A program made the translations under genes and the position numbers. Below, one piece after another: positions 1-13,917 of a stretch of DNA of 64,000 nt. Below the pieces are notes generated by a model, which searched no databases, was not told the origin of the DNA, and saw only the letters and a list, made by a program, of their open reading frames with translations. Every line of letters begins with the position of its first letter. Position 1 is the stretch's first letter. This DNA comes from Seriola aureovittata (Eukaryota; Chordata; Actinopteri; Carangiformes; Carangidae), in assembly GCF_021018895.1 (NCBI RefSeq), contig NC_079378.1, positions 8,409,001-8,473,000 on the forward strand, given 5' to 3'.

Positions 1-222
1 TGAACGTGAATGTTTGTGTAAATATAAAGTCCACTGAGAGACAGTCAGGAAGTTAACTGAAATTCAAACTACATGTAACCACTACTTACTCTCCTGTGCC
101 TCCCCTGCCATAAACAAGCTTTATCTACCACTGCACCTCTTGTGGTTAGTTCTGTATAAGCCTGTCAGATAAAAGGTAAACTACAACGTAGGCCTGTAAG
201 TTGATGCATCTCATCCCTGTAC

Positions 223-3200
223 CTGAGGCAGTGGATGTGGAGGCCTGGTCATCCTCTGGCTGGATGGTCTGCCGGAGGACTCTGTCAATCTCCATGACGT
301 CCATGCACTGACTGAGCTCGTTCTTCAGCTCGGCCAGCCGCTGCTGTGTGGCGATCTTCTCTCTGGCCAAACGCTCCATCTCGTGCTCATACTCCTTCTC
401 CTTTCGCTTCAGAGTCTTTCAGAGGAGACACAGACGGCAGAGTGGATGAGGATTGCTGCTACATGTAAAAATACTGTAAACACTTCTAACCTCAACTAGA
501 CGATCGTGGTATAACGTACGAGAAAGTGAGTGCTACACAGGGCACAACGCATATCTTGTATATTCTCAAATAAAAGCCTATGTTCAGCTGAGGGTGCAGT
601 CTGTATAAGCGAAGGCCAGAAAACAAATGGAGAAAACATTTATTACAATAGTTCACACTATCATGCAAATTGCATAATGTTGATTTCCTCAGCATCGTTA
701 CAAAACGGTCACTCCATACTTAACCTCTGTTGATCTGAGATTCCCTTTTTAAACATAAAATACTGTCTTCACTCACTTCATTAGTTCTGATGGATACTGC
801 TTTGCAGTTTTATCCCCGTGTTAATCTTCTGTTAAAAAACTTCAACACTAGAAACCCTTTAATATGAAACAGATGGAGGAAGATTTGAATTTGTATTAAT
901 GGGAGCAAAAGCAAATTAACAAGGCAAACGGGAGGAGATCATAAAACAGGGAAATTTGGTAATAAAATATATTTCGGAAAAAAACAAGGGGAAATACAAG
1001 TGAAGGCCTTGTTTTGTCTCTTGTAAATCAAGACCCAGACCACTATGAGAGAATATACAAATCTAGGATTAGTTTTAAATAGCTACAGTTCAAGGAACTG
1101 GCATTGCAACAGAAAAAGGAATTAAGACCAACTTTCTTTCTCTGTGGAGTCTGAGCCCTTTCCCACTTTTCTCCCGGTTGCACAATCCTGAAACAATATG
1201 TTCTCCTTGTTATCCCAGTTTCATACACCAGCAGGAAGGCATGCATGCAAATTCATTCATGTTTACACTGCTTTTGTCTGTCATCTACTTAAGCCCCTCC
1301 CATTTCCTGGATATCATGCTTGTTTTTGAGAGAACAAGGTCAGAGTGGAAGTGAACCAAATTCATCATCTCCTAACAATTCTGATGTCACAGGATTTGTC
1401 AGATATGACTGAATGAAAGTATTGATTCCTAGCATAGCACTGTCATCCGCGGAGTAGTAAGTAGCATGAAGTGTCTGCAGATTTACAAGCATGGAAGAAA
1501 AACACAGCAGGCGGCAAAAAAAGACAGAAAACTTAACTTAACCACGCCATCTCTGTGACCTAGTTTCTGTGTGGGTCAGCTGACGGATGAACACCAAACA
1601 TTACGACAGGCTAAGAACATTAACACAGATTACTAGGGAGGAATGAGGGACAGGGGGTAAGAGGGAGAAGGGAGGAAAATGAGTGGGTAAAGGAGGGCAG
1701 GGGATGGAGAGGAGGGACGGGAAGGGGCAAAGGGATTATGTTGGTAAACAGAAACAGTCAAAAGCTGCAAAGTTTTTGCTGTGACTACCTGGTTAATTTA
1801 ATTACGTTACATTACTGGACATTAAATATACAGCTGACTTGTTGAATAGTCAACACAAATGCTGAAAAAACAGAACAGGCAGAAAACAGTTTCCTGTCCT
1901 AATGGTGCAACCCGAAAGACAAAATAGAGATGGACACACAAGCAAGAGGACAGAACATGAGCACATGGGGACACATGATCCTACTACAGGACACTCACTT
2001 CAGTGAGCAAAGCTGTTTACTCTGCAGGCACGTGACGGCCTCACACGCGAGCCCAGTCTCCGCAGCGCTCTTTGCAACGGCTAACAAACCAAACCTGGTG
2101 AACTCTTCCATAACAGCCCAACATCTCTCATCCACCACCCTCCCCTTCTGTGTGCTTCCATACATGCAGCCTTTTCCAGTAATTGTAGGGTCAGTTTTTA
2201 GAGGTGAAGAGGAAAGATTTTGGAAATCACAACACATCAGCTCCATCAATTTGACAGCTTGTAACATTTATGAAAAGTCCTAACATCTAAGAACAGTAAG
2301 TTAAATGATATTGGCGGTTTTGTGTAAACAGTGACTTTCTGTGTTTACTAGAAGCAGATTCATGTCTGTTATTTCATATCTTCCACTGTATGTCTGATGC
2401 ATATGCACGCTCACTGAATATACTCCTCCTGAGAGACTTCAAGACAAAGCATGACACTACTGACACACATACAGTCACACAGATAATGGATGGCTGGCCA
2501 ACACCTGCTTTTGTATGTGCGCATGTGTATCCATGAACATCATTTCAAGGTCTTCCCATACAAACCCAGACACCATTAGTCCTGCAGCAAATCACCAAGG
2601 AAACAGCTGCCACCCATAGTCGTTTCCTAGGCAACCCCATCCGCCAGGATTTGGCTGCTTGAGCAGCAGTTTGTAAAAAAAAAAAAAAAAAAAAACGAAA
2701 GAAAGAAAGAAAAAAAAAGAAAAGAAAAAAAACATCAGGAGCTATCCAATTGGGTTAAGCATGGAGGTAATTACATATAAGGCGTGATGTGACTGGACGT
2801 TTGCCAGCAGAGTGCTTCAGATCACTCCCAACCCCTCCCCCTCGTCCTCCTCCTGTACACTTCCATCTCACACTCCCTCTCCTTCTACTCCCTCATCCAT
2901 CGCTCCTTGGACACCCTTCCCCCCCCTTTTCCCCTCCTCCTCTGCTTCATCTATGCCTCCTTTATCCTTCCTCTTTCAAAATGTGCTCTCTAATAAAATA
3001 GGTGAAAATGACTCAAGGGTGGTGATATTTGGCCTGACAGGTGTCTCCGCCTTAATCATATATGCATGCGAGTACACAACAGGTCTGCATCTGCAATGGG
3101 AGTGTTGGAAATACTTGAAGCCCTGAAAGCTCACAGCGATGCTCCACCATCTATAACCATTGACAAAAAAGACCAAAATAACCAGGATTTGATTGGTTTA

Positions 3201-6200
3201 GTCTTTGCATCACACACACCCTCATTCACACTTCCGTGGAGACAAATATGGAAGAGCGGACTGACTACAGTGTCCTGGCCACCTGCCGCCTGTTCCTATG
3301 GTTACCAAGTGTTCTGAAGGCATGAGACAACAGGGCGACATAGGATGAGAAGGAGAGAAAAAAAGGGCAAAACAGACAGAGGTTAAAAGACAAAGGAAAT
3401 CTGATACATCTATCCCACTATTATAACCATGGAGGTACTGCTGCCCCGCTCCATTAGTGTACCCAGTACAGGTCGCTGTCTCCCTCTCTCCCTCTCTCTC
3501 TGCAGTCTGGAGGCGCAGAGCAGATCGGAGTGGGTGAGCTACGGTGACGTCATCGAGCTTGCACTAGCCATGTGCTCAGATCTCACATGGCTCAGGGAGC
3601 GGGAGAAGGACTGAGGTTTACAGGTTTACATGAGGAGGGGTGGCAGGAGAGAAGGTGGGAGGGGAAAAAGGGGGACAAGTCACTCATCTAGAATAAAACC
3701 TACCGATTACTGCATTGCCCCAAATATAAGACAGTATTTTTTTCTGGAAATTTAATTTGAGAAAGAGTAACATTACCAGCGTATGAGGATGGGGATCAAA
3801 TCCAAATCCTTTCAAATCCCTAATCGAATGTATGTAACTAACAGATGTCTTCATTTGTTGGTGAATGACGATATCTGGTGAAAACAATGCACTGTTTTTA
3901 TTTCACTCAGTGCAGTAAGAAAACAAACTGGTATTTGTTATTTTTGATATTTGATATTTGATCAGGCTTCTTCTAAAATCACATTAATAACACAATTGGA
4001 ATTTTCATTTTTGATTTAACCTTAGCTATAATTAAAGCCAAATTTAATGATTGATTCCCCCCTTGTTTCTATCTGTAAATGAAAACTCAAATTCAATTAA
4101 TTGAAATTTTGGTTATTTAGTTTGCTATTCCACATAATTAAATAAGGCTGCAGATAGATCAGTTCATAATGAAGGAAAAAAACAAAAAACTAGACAAATG
4201 TGGAGTCAATTAATGTTCCCCGACCAACAAATTGATTACCTGGCTGACTGTTTCAGCACTATTAGTAACTACCAGTATATATACTGTTTATATATGCATT
4301 TGCTTTCTTTACTGGTGGAACGACTTGTCCTCTTCACATTTCTTTTCTAGGATGAAAACTTTCAGTGAGCTGTGCAGTATGGATTTTCTCACCAGCAGCT
4401 TTGCTCTGCCTCATATCAAACCTATCATCATCTCTTGTCAAAGACTCTGCCTCAAATCCCTCTGTGTAGTGCTCCCTGAAGGCTGGCCCAACATCTTACA
4501 GCCAGCCTTGTTTTGCAAGTTCTTCCATTTCATGGCCTAATTTAGCTCCTTCTGCTGACTCCCCACTGCATATACCATCCAACTCAAAATCATGACGGTT
4601 CTACTCCACAAAAAAAGAACCACTGCATCTGGCTCTAGGCTGCAAATTCTTTCTGCCATCGTGCAGAAATCTTCGCTCTTCTACTTTTGTAGACTAAAAA
4701 CTCACTGCTTCAGGCTATACAGTCTCTTCCCCCAAGTCCCCCTCAACTCCATCCCCCATATGCAATGTTAGTTCTCTGCACAACTACAATATGCTACAAG
4801 TCTTTCTCCACAAACATGTCACTCTTTCATATTTTCAAGTCATTCAGTTCTTGGGACAACAACGTCCTACTACCTACACAACCTATGTCTATTTCGTGTT
4901 GCATGATACCATATGACCATAGGACCGAGTTACACAACATTTCCACAGGACAAGAATCTCAGTGAGATGCGTCAAGTGCAAACTAATGTTCTCAACAAAA
5001 GTTAACAGCGGGTATGTTATTAAAAAACAGTCATTATGTTTTGTAAAAATCTGAAAAACATTTGATTTAATCACCACTTACTTATAGGCTGATGCGCCAG
5101 TAGTTGGCAGATGCCATCTCATGGTCACAAGAGACCAACACAACACAAAACAACTGAATAGCTAACAAAACAGGCATTGTATAGCAATTACACCAAACCG
5201 TCTGCAGTTCCCGGATCTGAACAAGTCCATTAAAGACCGAAGAAAGATGAAACAATAAGATGACAAACAAGATTCAAGCGATACCCAAAATACTGTGTTG
5301 GACCACACGAGTGTATAAAGGCTGTTACAGTTTGCTGATGAACTGAGTGTGTGTACTGAAACCCTTCTTACCTGTATGTAACGCAAAGCACTGCGGAGAA
5401 CGCTGAGGTTGGAGGTTTTCTTCTCATCAACATTTGGAACGTTCTTCTTCAGTGTCTCAAAACACTCTTTGAGGTGTGCTCGCCTGAAGGTGCCAAGAGC
5501 CAAAACGAGATTTGGTTGTCATTAGCTAAATGTCTTGGAAAATATTCACCATGTAATAATAAGTCAATCCTTTGCTTGAGAGGTTAACCAAGTTGTTGTC
5601 ATTTAAAGAGAATGTATAAGTCCAATTTTGCAGGCTTGAGAAGGATTTCATGGTTCATTATAGGTTGCGGAAATGCAGTGACCTTTGGGCTTATGAAACT
5701 CTTTCATAACACAAAAATGTGCGTTTATGTGGTGGTCAAGCTAACAAAAACATGGCTGTTTGCCTTAATACCTGGTGAGGTAACACCAACTGCAGCAATG
5801 AAGAGGTTCAGATTATTATGACTAACCTGTTCTTCTCCAGTTTATTGTGCACCTCTCTGGTCCCCGCTCTGGAAACACAAAAATCAATGATCAAATACAA
5901 CCACAAACCCATTTAAACTCTTGTTTCAATTTTGACAAACACACACACACAAACTGACCCTCCTGGTCTCCTCTTCCCCTCCATCCCCCTCATGTCCTCC
6001 ATCGTCACTCCATTTGGCCGCGGCTGAGATGTGGGTGGAGCTTGGTGGGGAACCAGTGCATGTTGAGAGCCAGAACCATTAGTGCTGATGGAGGTTGGGT
6101 ACTGAATCTGAACCTGAGGCTGTGATTGGCTGGGCTTTGCACCAATCAGCTGCTGACTAGTCTCTACTTTCATCTGGGGGGCGCACAACAGGTGACGAGA

Positions 6201-6988
6201 GGCCGGCTGCTGCTGCTGCTGTTGTTGTGGAGGGGAGGAAGCGTTCTTGGCTGGCGGGGAGCTGTTGAGCGACGTCGCGGCCGCAGCAATCGGTGTTGGA
6301 AGTGGAAGGGGCGGGACAGAGGGTGTTGCAGTGACAACTGGAACCATTGGGATGACAGCGATGGGGACTTGAGGAGGTGGAAGAGAGGGGGGCGGAGGGG
6401 CAGGAGGGTGATGCGGCTGTTGATGGTGAGTGTCATCGCCCCAAGTGATGTGGTTGGCTCTGACTGGCTGAGGTGGCGAGGTCACAAGTTCCACGCGCCT
6501 TGACTCCGCCTCCCTGTTGATGAACTCCTTCTCTTTGCACTGCTCTTCCTCTGTAAGACGTGGGACAGAAGATGCAAAAGGGTATGAGCAAGGAAAATAA
6601 TGGATGACACCAAAGAAGGTAGAACAGCAGAGGATAAGGGTGAATGTAAGAGGACACAGAACAAAACTTTGGACAGCAAACTAATTGTTTAACTATCTAA
6701 TTAGCTAATTCTTTTTTGCACTTTGCTTTGTACTTATGCACTCCTGCATTTCTTTTAAAATGTTGTATTTTTTTATTTTATGCATTGTATTTTATAACGT
6801 TACTTTTATTTTATTTTATTATTATCACAGGTTTTATTTTCCAGCTAGGTCCTTTTTCATGTAAAGCACTCGGTCCATTTACTTTCTTTAATGTAAAGCA
6901 CTGAGCTGCATTTCTTGCATGAAAGATGTTACATACAGTATATGATGACACTGATGCACTGATGCACGGACACAGACACACACACACA

Positions 6989-7039
<51 letters not shown>

Positions 7040-9809
7040 CCATACTGAATAAAGAGAATGCTCTACATTCAGTTTGGATAATCATCATCAACCAACACCC
7101 AACAAATGATTCAACCTTAGCCGTGTCATTGTTGTGCTACAGATCACTTTGTCAGGGTGGATGTCAGTGTTTGTGCAGTTAACATCTCAACAGTATGAGC
7201 ACACAAATACACACAAAGAGTGATGTCATTGGGGAATCAGACAGTGTGTGTGTGTGTGTGTGTGTGGGGGGGGGATTACAGAAATTGTGTCTGCATCCGT
7301 TTCCTGACTGGAGAGAACCCCCCTTCGTCTGACCTGTGATTGGACCAGTCCAGCACTGAGCATGCTTCTACCCGTGGGCCTACGTCAGGGACGCCTGACC
7401 AAAGGACGGTTGTCAAGGAGCCTCTCAGCTTGGTCAACCAGAGTTGGCACCATCACAGCAAATATATGTAGCATTGTTGTGTTGCGAATAAAAGCCAAAA
7501 AATAAGTTAAAATTATGATAATCACACCGGAGGACACGGGTGCTCCCACGCTGTGCTGACATTAACTATGCGGAGGCCTACACACAAGCACATACACACA
7601 CTTAATGATATGAGTGAGTAGTTATTGCACACCGGAGGAGGCAGACTAGACTCAAAGCGATGTGGAAAGCCCTCAGTTACCATGGAAACAGCAACATTAG
7701 AAACAGAAGATCCCAGGGATTCCTCAAAGCTGCCCAACGCCAACACACAGCCCAGCCACCACTACCATTAAAAAAACAAAACAGAAACGCCACATGCCAA
7801 CATGCCAGGCTGCGTGTTAAGTAACATTTCGTCTCTACATGACACCGCAAGCTCCTGATGACGCAATATCCGCTCACCTGGAGCAATACTTCACCTCAGA
7901 GAAGGCCTGGACACACGTGATCATGACAACATGCACAACAAAATCATTTATCTGCACTAACAGAAGCATAAATTCTTTTTAATTTGTGGTAACTGACAAC
8001 AATCCAATTAGACACTGTTAATAATGATACCAGGTAGTTACAATGTCATTCGTAAATTATGTGTCTGTGCCTCTGTGCTCCTGCTGACAAGTGGAAGTCA
8101 CCAATCACTTTGTGGTTTCAGATTCTCCAGTGTGAGGATTAACCTCTCTTCTCTGTCATACATTAAAGTCAACTGAATGTTGACTTGCACAAACATGCCA
8201 TTTGAAGAGCCACCTTAGGTTCTGATAAACAGTGGATATATTTCTGTCATATTACAGAAAAACAACACAATTCATCAGTTACTCAAATAATCATTACTTA
8301 CAGCCCTAAGAGTATTGTTCAAGATATGTATTTATCCGGTCTCTGGGACAGCTGTAATTAAAAATGAACTAGAACAGTTATCAAGTTACAGTTTCTGCTT
8401 TACACTTATGACCAGTTTGGTGATTTGTAACAGAGGAACACCATTTATTGCTTTGGACATGAGTGTGATTTGGCAACATGGTGGTATATACAATAAATAC
8501 ACTAATACTAGAAAAAAATCCTTGATAATATCTAGGGCTGCAATAATGACCATTTTCATTATAGATTGATCTGCTGATTATTTTTTGATTTTTTGATTCA
8601 CCTTTAACAGTAAATAGTGAGAAATGCCCGTTGTAATTTCACAGACCGAGGTGATGCCTTCAAATGTCTGTCCAAAATCCAAAGATATTCAGTTTACTGT
8701 CATGTGTGAGAGTTTCAACAGTGTCATGATTATGATGTCAACCCTATTGCTGAGGCCTAGTATCAAAGAAACACTGGTGTCATTTAGGAGCATTTAATAG
8801 CAAAATGCAGTTGCGAAAGTGGACGCACTGTTTTTTCCTGTTTGCTTATGATACACCAAAATGGGTAAATTCTATAAGGGGCCAAAAGCAGAGGTCAAAA
8901 TAATGTCATCTGAGAGTTTACTGATATATTGGTGTATCCTTAATTTTTTTCTTGGTCTTGTAGTACAATCCACACACACACCCCATGGCCCAGATTGTCA
9001 AATGCACGCAAACGTAAATTACATAACTTCTGCATTGAGAGAGGCTGGGTTTGGGTGGGGGTGAGCAGGGAGGTTTGCCCTACTTACCCCCCTTTCTCTC
9101 TCTCTAACCCGCCACTGTCAGTAGACTGAATGGGAAGGGCGGGGACGAGGAGTGTTTGTACGTCTGTGTGTGAGTGTGTGTGTGTATGTGTGCGCGTAGG
9201 TGTGTATCTAGGGGAGGAGGGGGCCAGTGTGCACGTGGTCGCTGTGGGCGGATCATAGCACGCGGTAGGGTAAGTATGCGGGGGGAGGAGGGGGTTGATA
9301 TGTCTGACACGTCATCAGAGGGGAGAAACACAAAAAGCAGCCCCCTGCCCCCTTTCACCGAGTCAGTGATCATTATGTCGATTGACAGCTCATAGGTTTC
9401 AAATACATGGGAAAATCACAAACAAATACTTTTATATGCTCGCGCGCAGATATACAAATGGAACGGGGTGAGCGCGTGAGTGCCCGCCCCAGTGTGTGTC
9501 ATAAGATAGCTGAGCGATGTCAGGGTATTATGTAAAGAGCAGCCTCTGCTCGCCACCGCCCTGCTGGTGCTCGACGGGCAAAAAACTGGGGCAAATCGAT
9601 TGAGGGGGATCTTTTTTAAATAGATATTTGTCAAACTGCGAAAAATAACACTACTCCATCACCGAATTAAACAGTTTTTTCTTTTTAGCGATTAGATGTA
9701 AATACCATAACACAGTGCACACTCGACATTTAGTTGCCTCATAATACCTGTACAACACATGAACAGACCACAGATATGATAGGAACTCCTCTGCTGTCTC
9801 TCGAACACA

Positions 9810-9850
<41 letters not shown>

Positions 9851-10296
9851 TCACACACGCGCCTACGGTGAGTCACTAGAGTGTCTAAACTGTCATACAC
9901 ACACACCGAGAGCGCGCAAAGTAGTTCGGAAAAACAACTTTGGCCGTTTCCGCATTAGGAAGACAAATGTGTGCAATAATTACCCACTCGGGAAATGCAG
10001 ATAGTTTACCGTGAATCGAGTCTTTTATTGGCATGAACCCAGCGCGATAAACACGAACTACAAACGCTTCCGTCCCTCATAGGCGGGTCAGTTGAAAATG
10101 CAAGCCCAGCCGTTGATAGTAAACGGGATACGGTCCCTCAAAAGGCAGTTTGGGATTGAGCACACATTGTTATTTGGTGTCATGTCCGGTCAGCACGATG
10201 CAGCAGTCTGCTGTTCAACTTACCACGTGTGATCTGTTGTTGCTGGGCTTGCCATTCCAGGTATCTGGCCGCCTCCAAAAGTGTATCGATGCTCAT
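223..10296 (-). CDS. mnt: MAX-binding protein MNT (bHLH-zip repressor), 3' partial
   Basis: Five coding exons are joined in phase: 10296-10224, 6550-5959, 5868-5827, 5483-5372 and 415-223. They give about 337 residues and end at a GT donor, so the C-terminal exon lies beyond the left edge. The start MSIDTLLEAARYLEWQ is the Sin3-interaction helix of MNT. Exon 2 encodes a proline- and glutamine-rich linker. Exons 3-5 give the basic helix-loop-helix (TREVHNKLEKN, RRAHLKECFETLKKNVPN, SNLSVLRSALRYIQ) and a leucine zipper running through MERLAREKIATQQRLAELK, then DRVLRQTIQPEDDQASTSTAS. In the family, MNT pairs with MAX, binds E-boxes and recruits SIN3 to oppose MYC in the nucleus. The frame stays open upstream of the chosen ATG to 10458, but the Sin3 helix is normally at the extreme N-terminus, so the ATG at 10296 is preferred. 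Identity is very likely; exon ends are hand-called. Confidence 0.93.
416..5371. other. mnt intron 4 (about 5 kb)
   Basis: This long intron lies between the exon ending YIQ and the exon beginning TLKRKEKEYEHE. Short open frames on both strands show no recognisable domain. Contents seen: an A-rich stretch at 2677-2735, a pyrimidine-rich tract around 2820-2980, and one perfect CRE-type octamer TGACGTCA at 3545-3552. No gene is supported here. Confidence 0.75.
6970..7038. repeat. (CA)n microsatellite
   Basis: CA run with a few CAGA interruptions in mnt intron 1. Confidence 0.95.
7244..7266. repeat. (TG)n microsatellite
   Basis: Short TG run followed by a G run in mnt intron 1. Confidence 0.9.
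8531..8710. repeat. Fish interspersed repeat (family A), 5' part
   Basis: Begins AGGGCTGCAATAATGACCAT, has TTATAGATTGATCTGCTGAT, and ends CCAAAGATATTCAGTTTACT. These are blocks of the same recalled family as the copy at 46215-46490. The element is 3'-truncated or decayed beyond recognition after about 8710. Confidence 0.6.
9812..9849. repeat. (CA)n microsatellite
   Basis: CA run in mnt intron 1, close to exon 1. Confidence 0.95.
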
Positions 10297-11060
10297 TGCG
10301 CGTAAACCCTCACGACAGGCAACCCGGTGGCCCGGGACGGAAAGAGGAAAAAGACCGAGGGGTTGGTAGTGTCCCGCTAGGAAGCGCCGTGTGCACGGTT
10401 CACACCCGCAGGCCCGAGCTTGTCGTCCCCTGTGTTTCTCCTGAAAGCAGAAGGACAATTTCTAATCCGGCCGAACGGAAAGTAGATCCTCGCATACGTA
10501 AAAAATAGGATTGCAACAAGATGGCGATGCGAGCACTGGAATACACACAACAAGGCGAGTCGTGTTCTCGTTAAGACCCGCCCCTCCCGGATTCCTGCCC
10601 CGCCCTGTTACTACGGCCACCGGCAAAACCAGGCGACCGCATCACTCCGTGCTCCTCCGCGCTGCCAGTCTCCGCAGTCGTTAACCGTCCCCAGTCACAA
10701 CATTTCACTGACTTTGACATTACAGCTTTCATAACTTCAGTTTCAAAGCTCCTGGAACAAAATCCGCTCACGATATAATCGCGTTTCTCTGTGGGACCGC
10801 GGGAAAGGGAAGTCCCGTTGATGTCGCCCTTCGTCCAGGTTTTCGTTCCTGCAGCTGGCCCGCAGCGCATGAAGACCAATAAGGCGCCAGCGGACCAATC
10901 AGCGCTCAGAACAACAAGGCATGGTGCTGGTCCACATGGGCACCCGCCCGGCCCGAGCGCGGCTCATTTGCATGGCGAGAGCGTGACTGGCCACCCTGCT
11001 GTCTCGAGATCATAACTGTCAATCAAACAGCGATGGGCGGGGCTTACTAGTGTAGGTGGG
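10297..11060 (-). promoter_or_regulatory. mnt: mnt 5' UTR and GC-rich promoter zone
   Basis: This is GC- and CpG-rich sequence directly upstream of the mnt start codon. It holds a YY1-type motif AAGATGGCG at 10518-10526, two CCAAT motifs at 10876-10880 and 10895-10899 (read on the plus strand), and a perfect octamer ATTTGCAT at 10966-10973. After about 11.06 kb the sequence becomes AT-rich. The transcription start site cannot be fixed by eye. Motif positions are seen directly; promoter function is inferred from position and composition. Confidence 0.6.
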
Positions 11061-12223
11061 TGAGTGCTGAGGAAGAGCGGCTGACCAAAATGTACTGTTA
11101 TTATTATTCAGGAGGTTGATGTTATAAGTCCAAATAGTATTAATACTAAATTCAAAAGTTTTACTAATTGAATACTCATGATGAAGATCAATTCTGCATG
11201 ACAGTTACTACATTATGACAATTGAGTTATTTTATTGAATTGTGTATAGAAATCCTTGAAGCACATGTCGAGATGGATGAGCAACTATTATATGATACAC
11301 TACTGTAGTTTACAAAACATAAGTAGATTTATTTAGAGTATTTTATTTTCCCCTAACTAAAATGTTGCTGCCTTGAACTGTCACATTTTTATGATTATGA
11401 TTATGACATTGATTATGTATAGTATATGGATAATGTACACAGTGTATATACATATGCTTAAAGTATCAATTTATTAACTTAGCAATTATTAACTGAATAT
11501 GTTGGTATGTATTGCTCATGATGTGTTGTTATTGTTAGAATGTGTTTTACAATTTTAATTCAGAACGTTAGCATATTTACCATTATCTATCTTACAAGGT
11601 ATTTTATTTCCCTTTTCCAGTTTCCAGTTTCCAGTTCCAGTTTACTGCATCTCCTCTCAAGATTTTTTCATCTTACACCCACTCCGTCTCAAATCTTTGT
11701 GATTTACTGCATCACAAGGATTTTCTCTTTCTCTGTAGCCACTCCTTCTTTTCATAAGGTATAGTGCGTTCAAGTACTGGTCTACCTCTGTTATTGGATA
11801 TTGTGTATTGTACACTGTAACTAATGATGGGTGTTAGGTGATATGCAATGTGTGATGTAACAGCAGTGGTGGTTCATGCAATGTATCTCACTCAAGGGGG
11901 AAAAAAAGTTATAGTCGTGTGTTTGTCTATGTACTGTATACAGATACATGTATGTAGGGTATGTTTGGCTGCATGGTAACAGCCTATGATTGGACATCAC
12001 TGAGTCGTATATATCCTCCACTACATCACAGGGTCTGACGGTCTCAGCCAATCCAAACAGCAGCTCAAGGTACATAAGAGCTGCCTTCTCCACGCCATGT
12101 GCCCTGGCTACACATACAACCCTTCTGACACCATTACTATCTGGACCATCGAGCTATACACGGGTTTGTCAGAAGACATCTGAAACTCAAGATGATAAGA
12201 TGCAAATGCAAGTGAGTAAGAAA

Positions 12224-12228
<5 letters not shown>

Positions 12229-12268
<40 letters not shown>
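12229..12268. repeat. (GA)n microsatellite
   Basis: Pure GA run inside a longer purine-rich stretch that continues to about 12300, in the mnt-pafah1b1 interval. Confidence 0.95.
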
Positions 12269-12277
<9 letters not shown>

Positions 12278-13886
12278 CAGAGAGAGAGGGAGAGTGAGGG
12301 GATGGGAGTCATTTTGCAACAGGCTGAGATACCATGACAGCATGCATGAGAGAAAATGAATGAGGCAGAAAAGGAGGGGGGAGGGAGCGAACAGGGAAGG
12401 TAGAGCTGCAGCACATGGTAAGCACATGAGCTGCATGAAAAAAAGTCTATGGGGATGTATGCATATACAGAGGAAAATGAGGAGGAGGAGGAGAAGGAGG
12501 GGTGGCTTGGAGAGACGGAGAGGGTGGGAGGGATTTGAGGCAGGGACGGGCTGACCCAGTTAGAAGTGCTGCATCACTAGTGGATCTACAGAGCAGAGAC
12601 AAAGAGGAAGCGATGCAATACAGGAGACTTTAAACAGAAAACGTGCTCAAAGTGGAGTCACAGGCCTGAGGTGAAAAAAAAATTGACAGAAAACCTTAAT
12701 TGTTTGGCTTTGATCAAACTAAAAACTTTGGATTTGTTGCTTGTATTTTATGTGATGAATGTACAAAAAGATTGTGCCTCTAAATATGAATAATAATAAT
12801 TTCTAATCAGAACGTATTTCTTTGCCTCCAAATGTAACTACACCCATAACCATATCATAACTCAAACCCTAAACTGAGAGTGAACCCTCTCCCCAGAACA
12901 TCAAAATTTAAACTTTATGTCAAAGGATGTCAAGCGTCTCAGTGCGTGACAACATGCTGTCAATTTGAATTTACTGTCAAAGTGAAGACATAATAAATAC
13001 AAAAACAAATTCACATTGATGTTTCTTTCTCTGCTGCCTCCGCTGAGACACAAGATGTTCAGGTTTATTATATTTTCCATGACATCTGTGCGACTGCTGC
13101 TCACTTGTGCACAGTGCAGAGAAGCGGCTGCTTTTTTCCTTATAGGGACATGGATCTCTCAACACATGCCACCACTAGAGAGCGCCACATCCTGTAACAT
13201 ACCTTGTCCAGAGCTGCTCCAAACCTCTCCCCATCGTCTTCCTCAGGCTTTGCAGGGATTATTAGAACGCTGGTCACGTCAACTATAGTGGGACACACGT
13301 AAGCTATACTGGGATGACACACAAACCTATATATTAACACAGACCCCGCAGCTGTCTGTGCTTGAATCTACTGGTATATGTCTGCATGTGTGAATAAAGA
13401 AAAGCCAGTCTGCTGTATGAAATTGTTCAGTCCTTTGTGAGAGAATCAATACAGCTGCATCTGACAGAGACAGCTCTGTTGTATACATTGACCTTGAAAC
13501 CTCCTCAACACTTTCTCATCATGCTAGCTCATCTGAATCATTGCTGGCTTACACCCCTTTGCGGCACCTTTCACTGTATTTCTTTGCTCCAAAACTGTAT
13601 TTACAGTTTTGTCAGAGAAGGAGAGAAATGGATGACCTTGCAGCTAGATAAATGAGGAAAGTGACCCTCTTCTACCCTGTTTTGATGTCTTTTTCTTGCA
13701 TGAGAGGAAAAAGTGTGCACTAGGCATGAGAGAGTGGTGGCAAGCGGATGTAGGCCAATGTTTCTACTCCAGTTCCTCTGTTGAGAAACAGAGTTTCAGA
13801 CTGAGACAGGTTTATTATCCTTTCATTAAGTCCTATGAAGCTGCCTCCCACTTCTCTGCATACGTCAAGCACACCAGTTTCAGTTC

Positions 13887-13894
<8 letters not shown>

Positions 13895-13917
<23 letters not shown>
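13895..13917. repeat. (TG)n microsatellite
   Basis: Short TG run preceded by TATATA in the mnt-pafah1b1 interval. Confidence 0.9.

Larger units (their letters stand above)
6551..10223. other. mnt intron 1 (about 3.7 kb)
   Basis: This is the first intron of mnt, between the Sin3-helix exon and the proline/glutamine-rich exon. It holds (CA)n at 6970-7038, (TG)n at 7244-7266, (CA)n at 9812-9849 and a diverged interspersed repeat around 8531-8710. From about 9.1 kb towards exon 1 it becomes richer in G+C and CpG, consistent with the edge of a promoter-associated CpG-rich zone. No coding sequence was recognised. Confidence 0.7.

Noticed and set aside
1930..2283. 117-codon plus-strand open frame in mnt intron 4
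   Set aside because: No family similarity and an overlapping opposite-strand frame of similar length. Best explained as chance.
6126..6503. 125-codon plus-strand frame rich in Arg/Gly/Trp
   Set aside because: Antisense of the proline/glutamine-rich mnt exon; composition follows from the sense strand.
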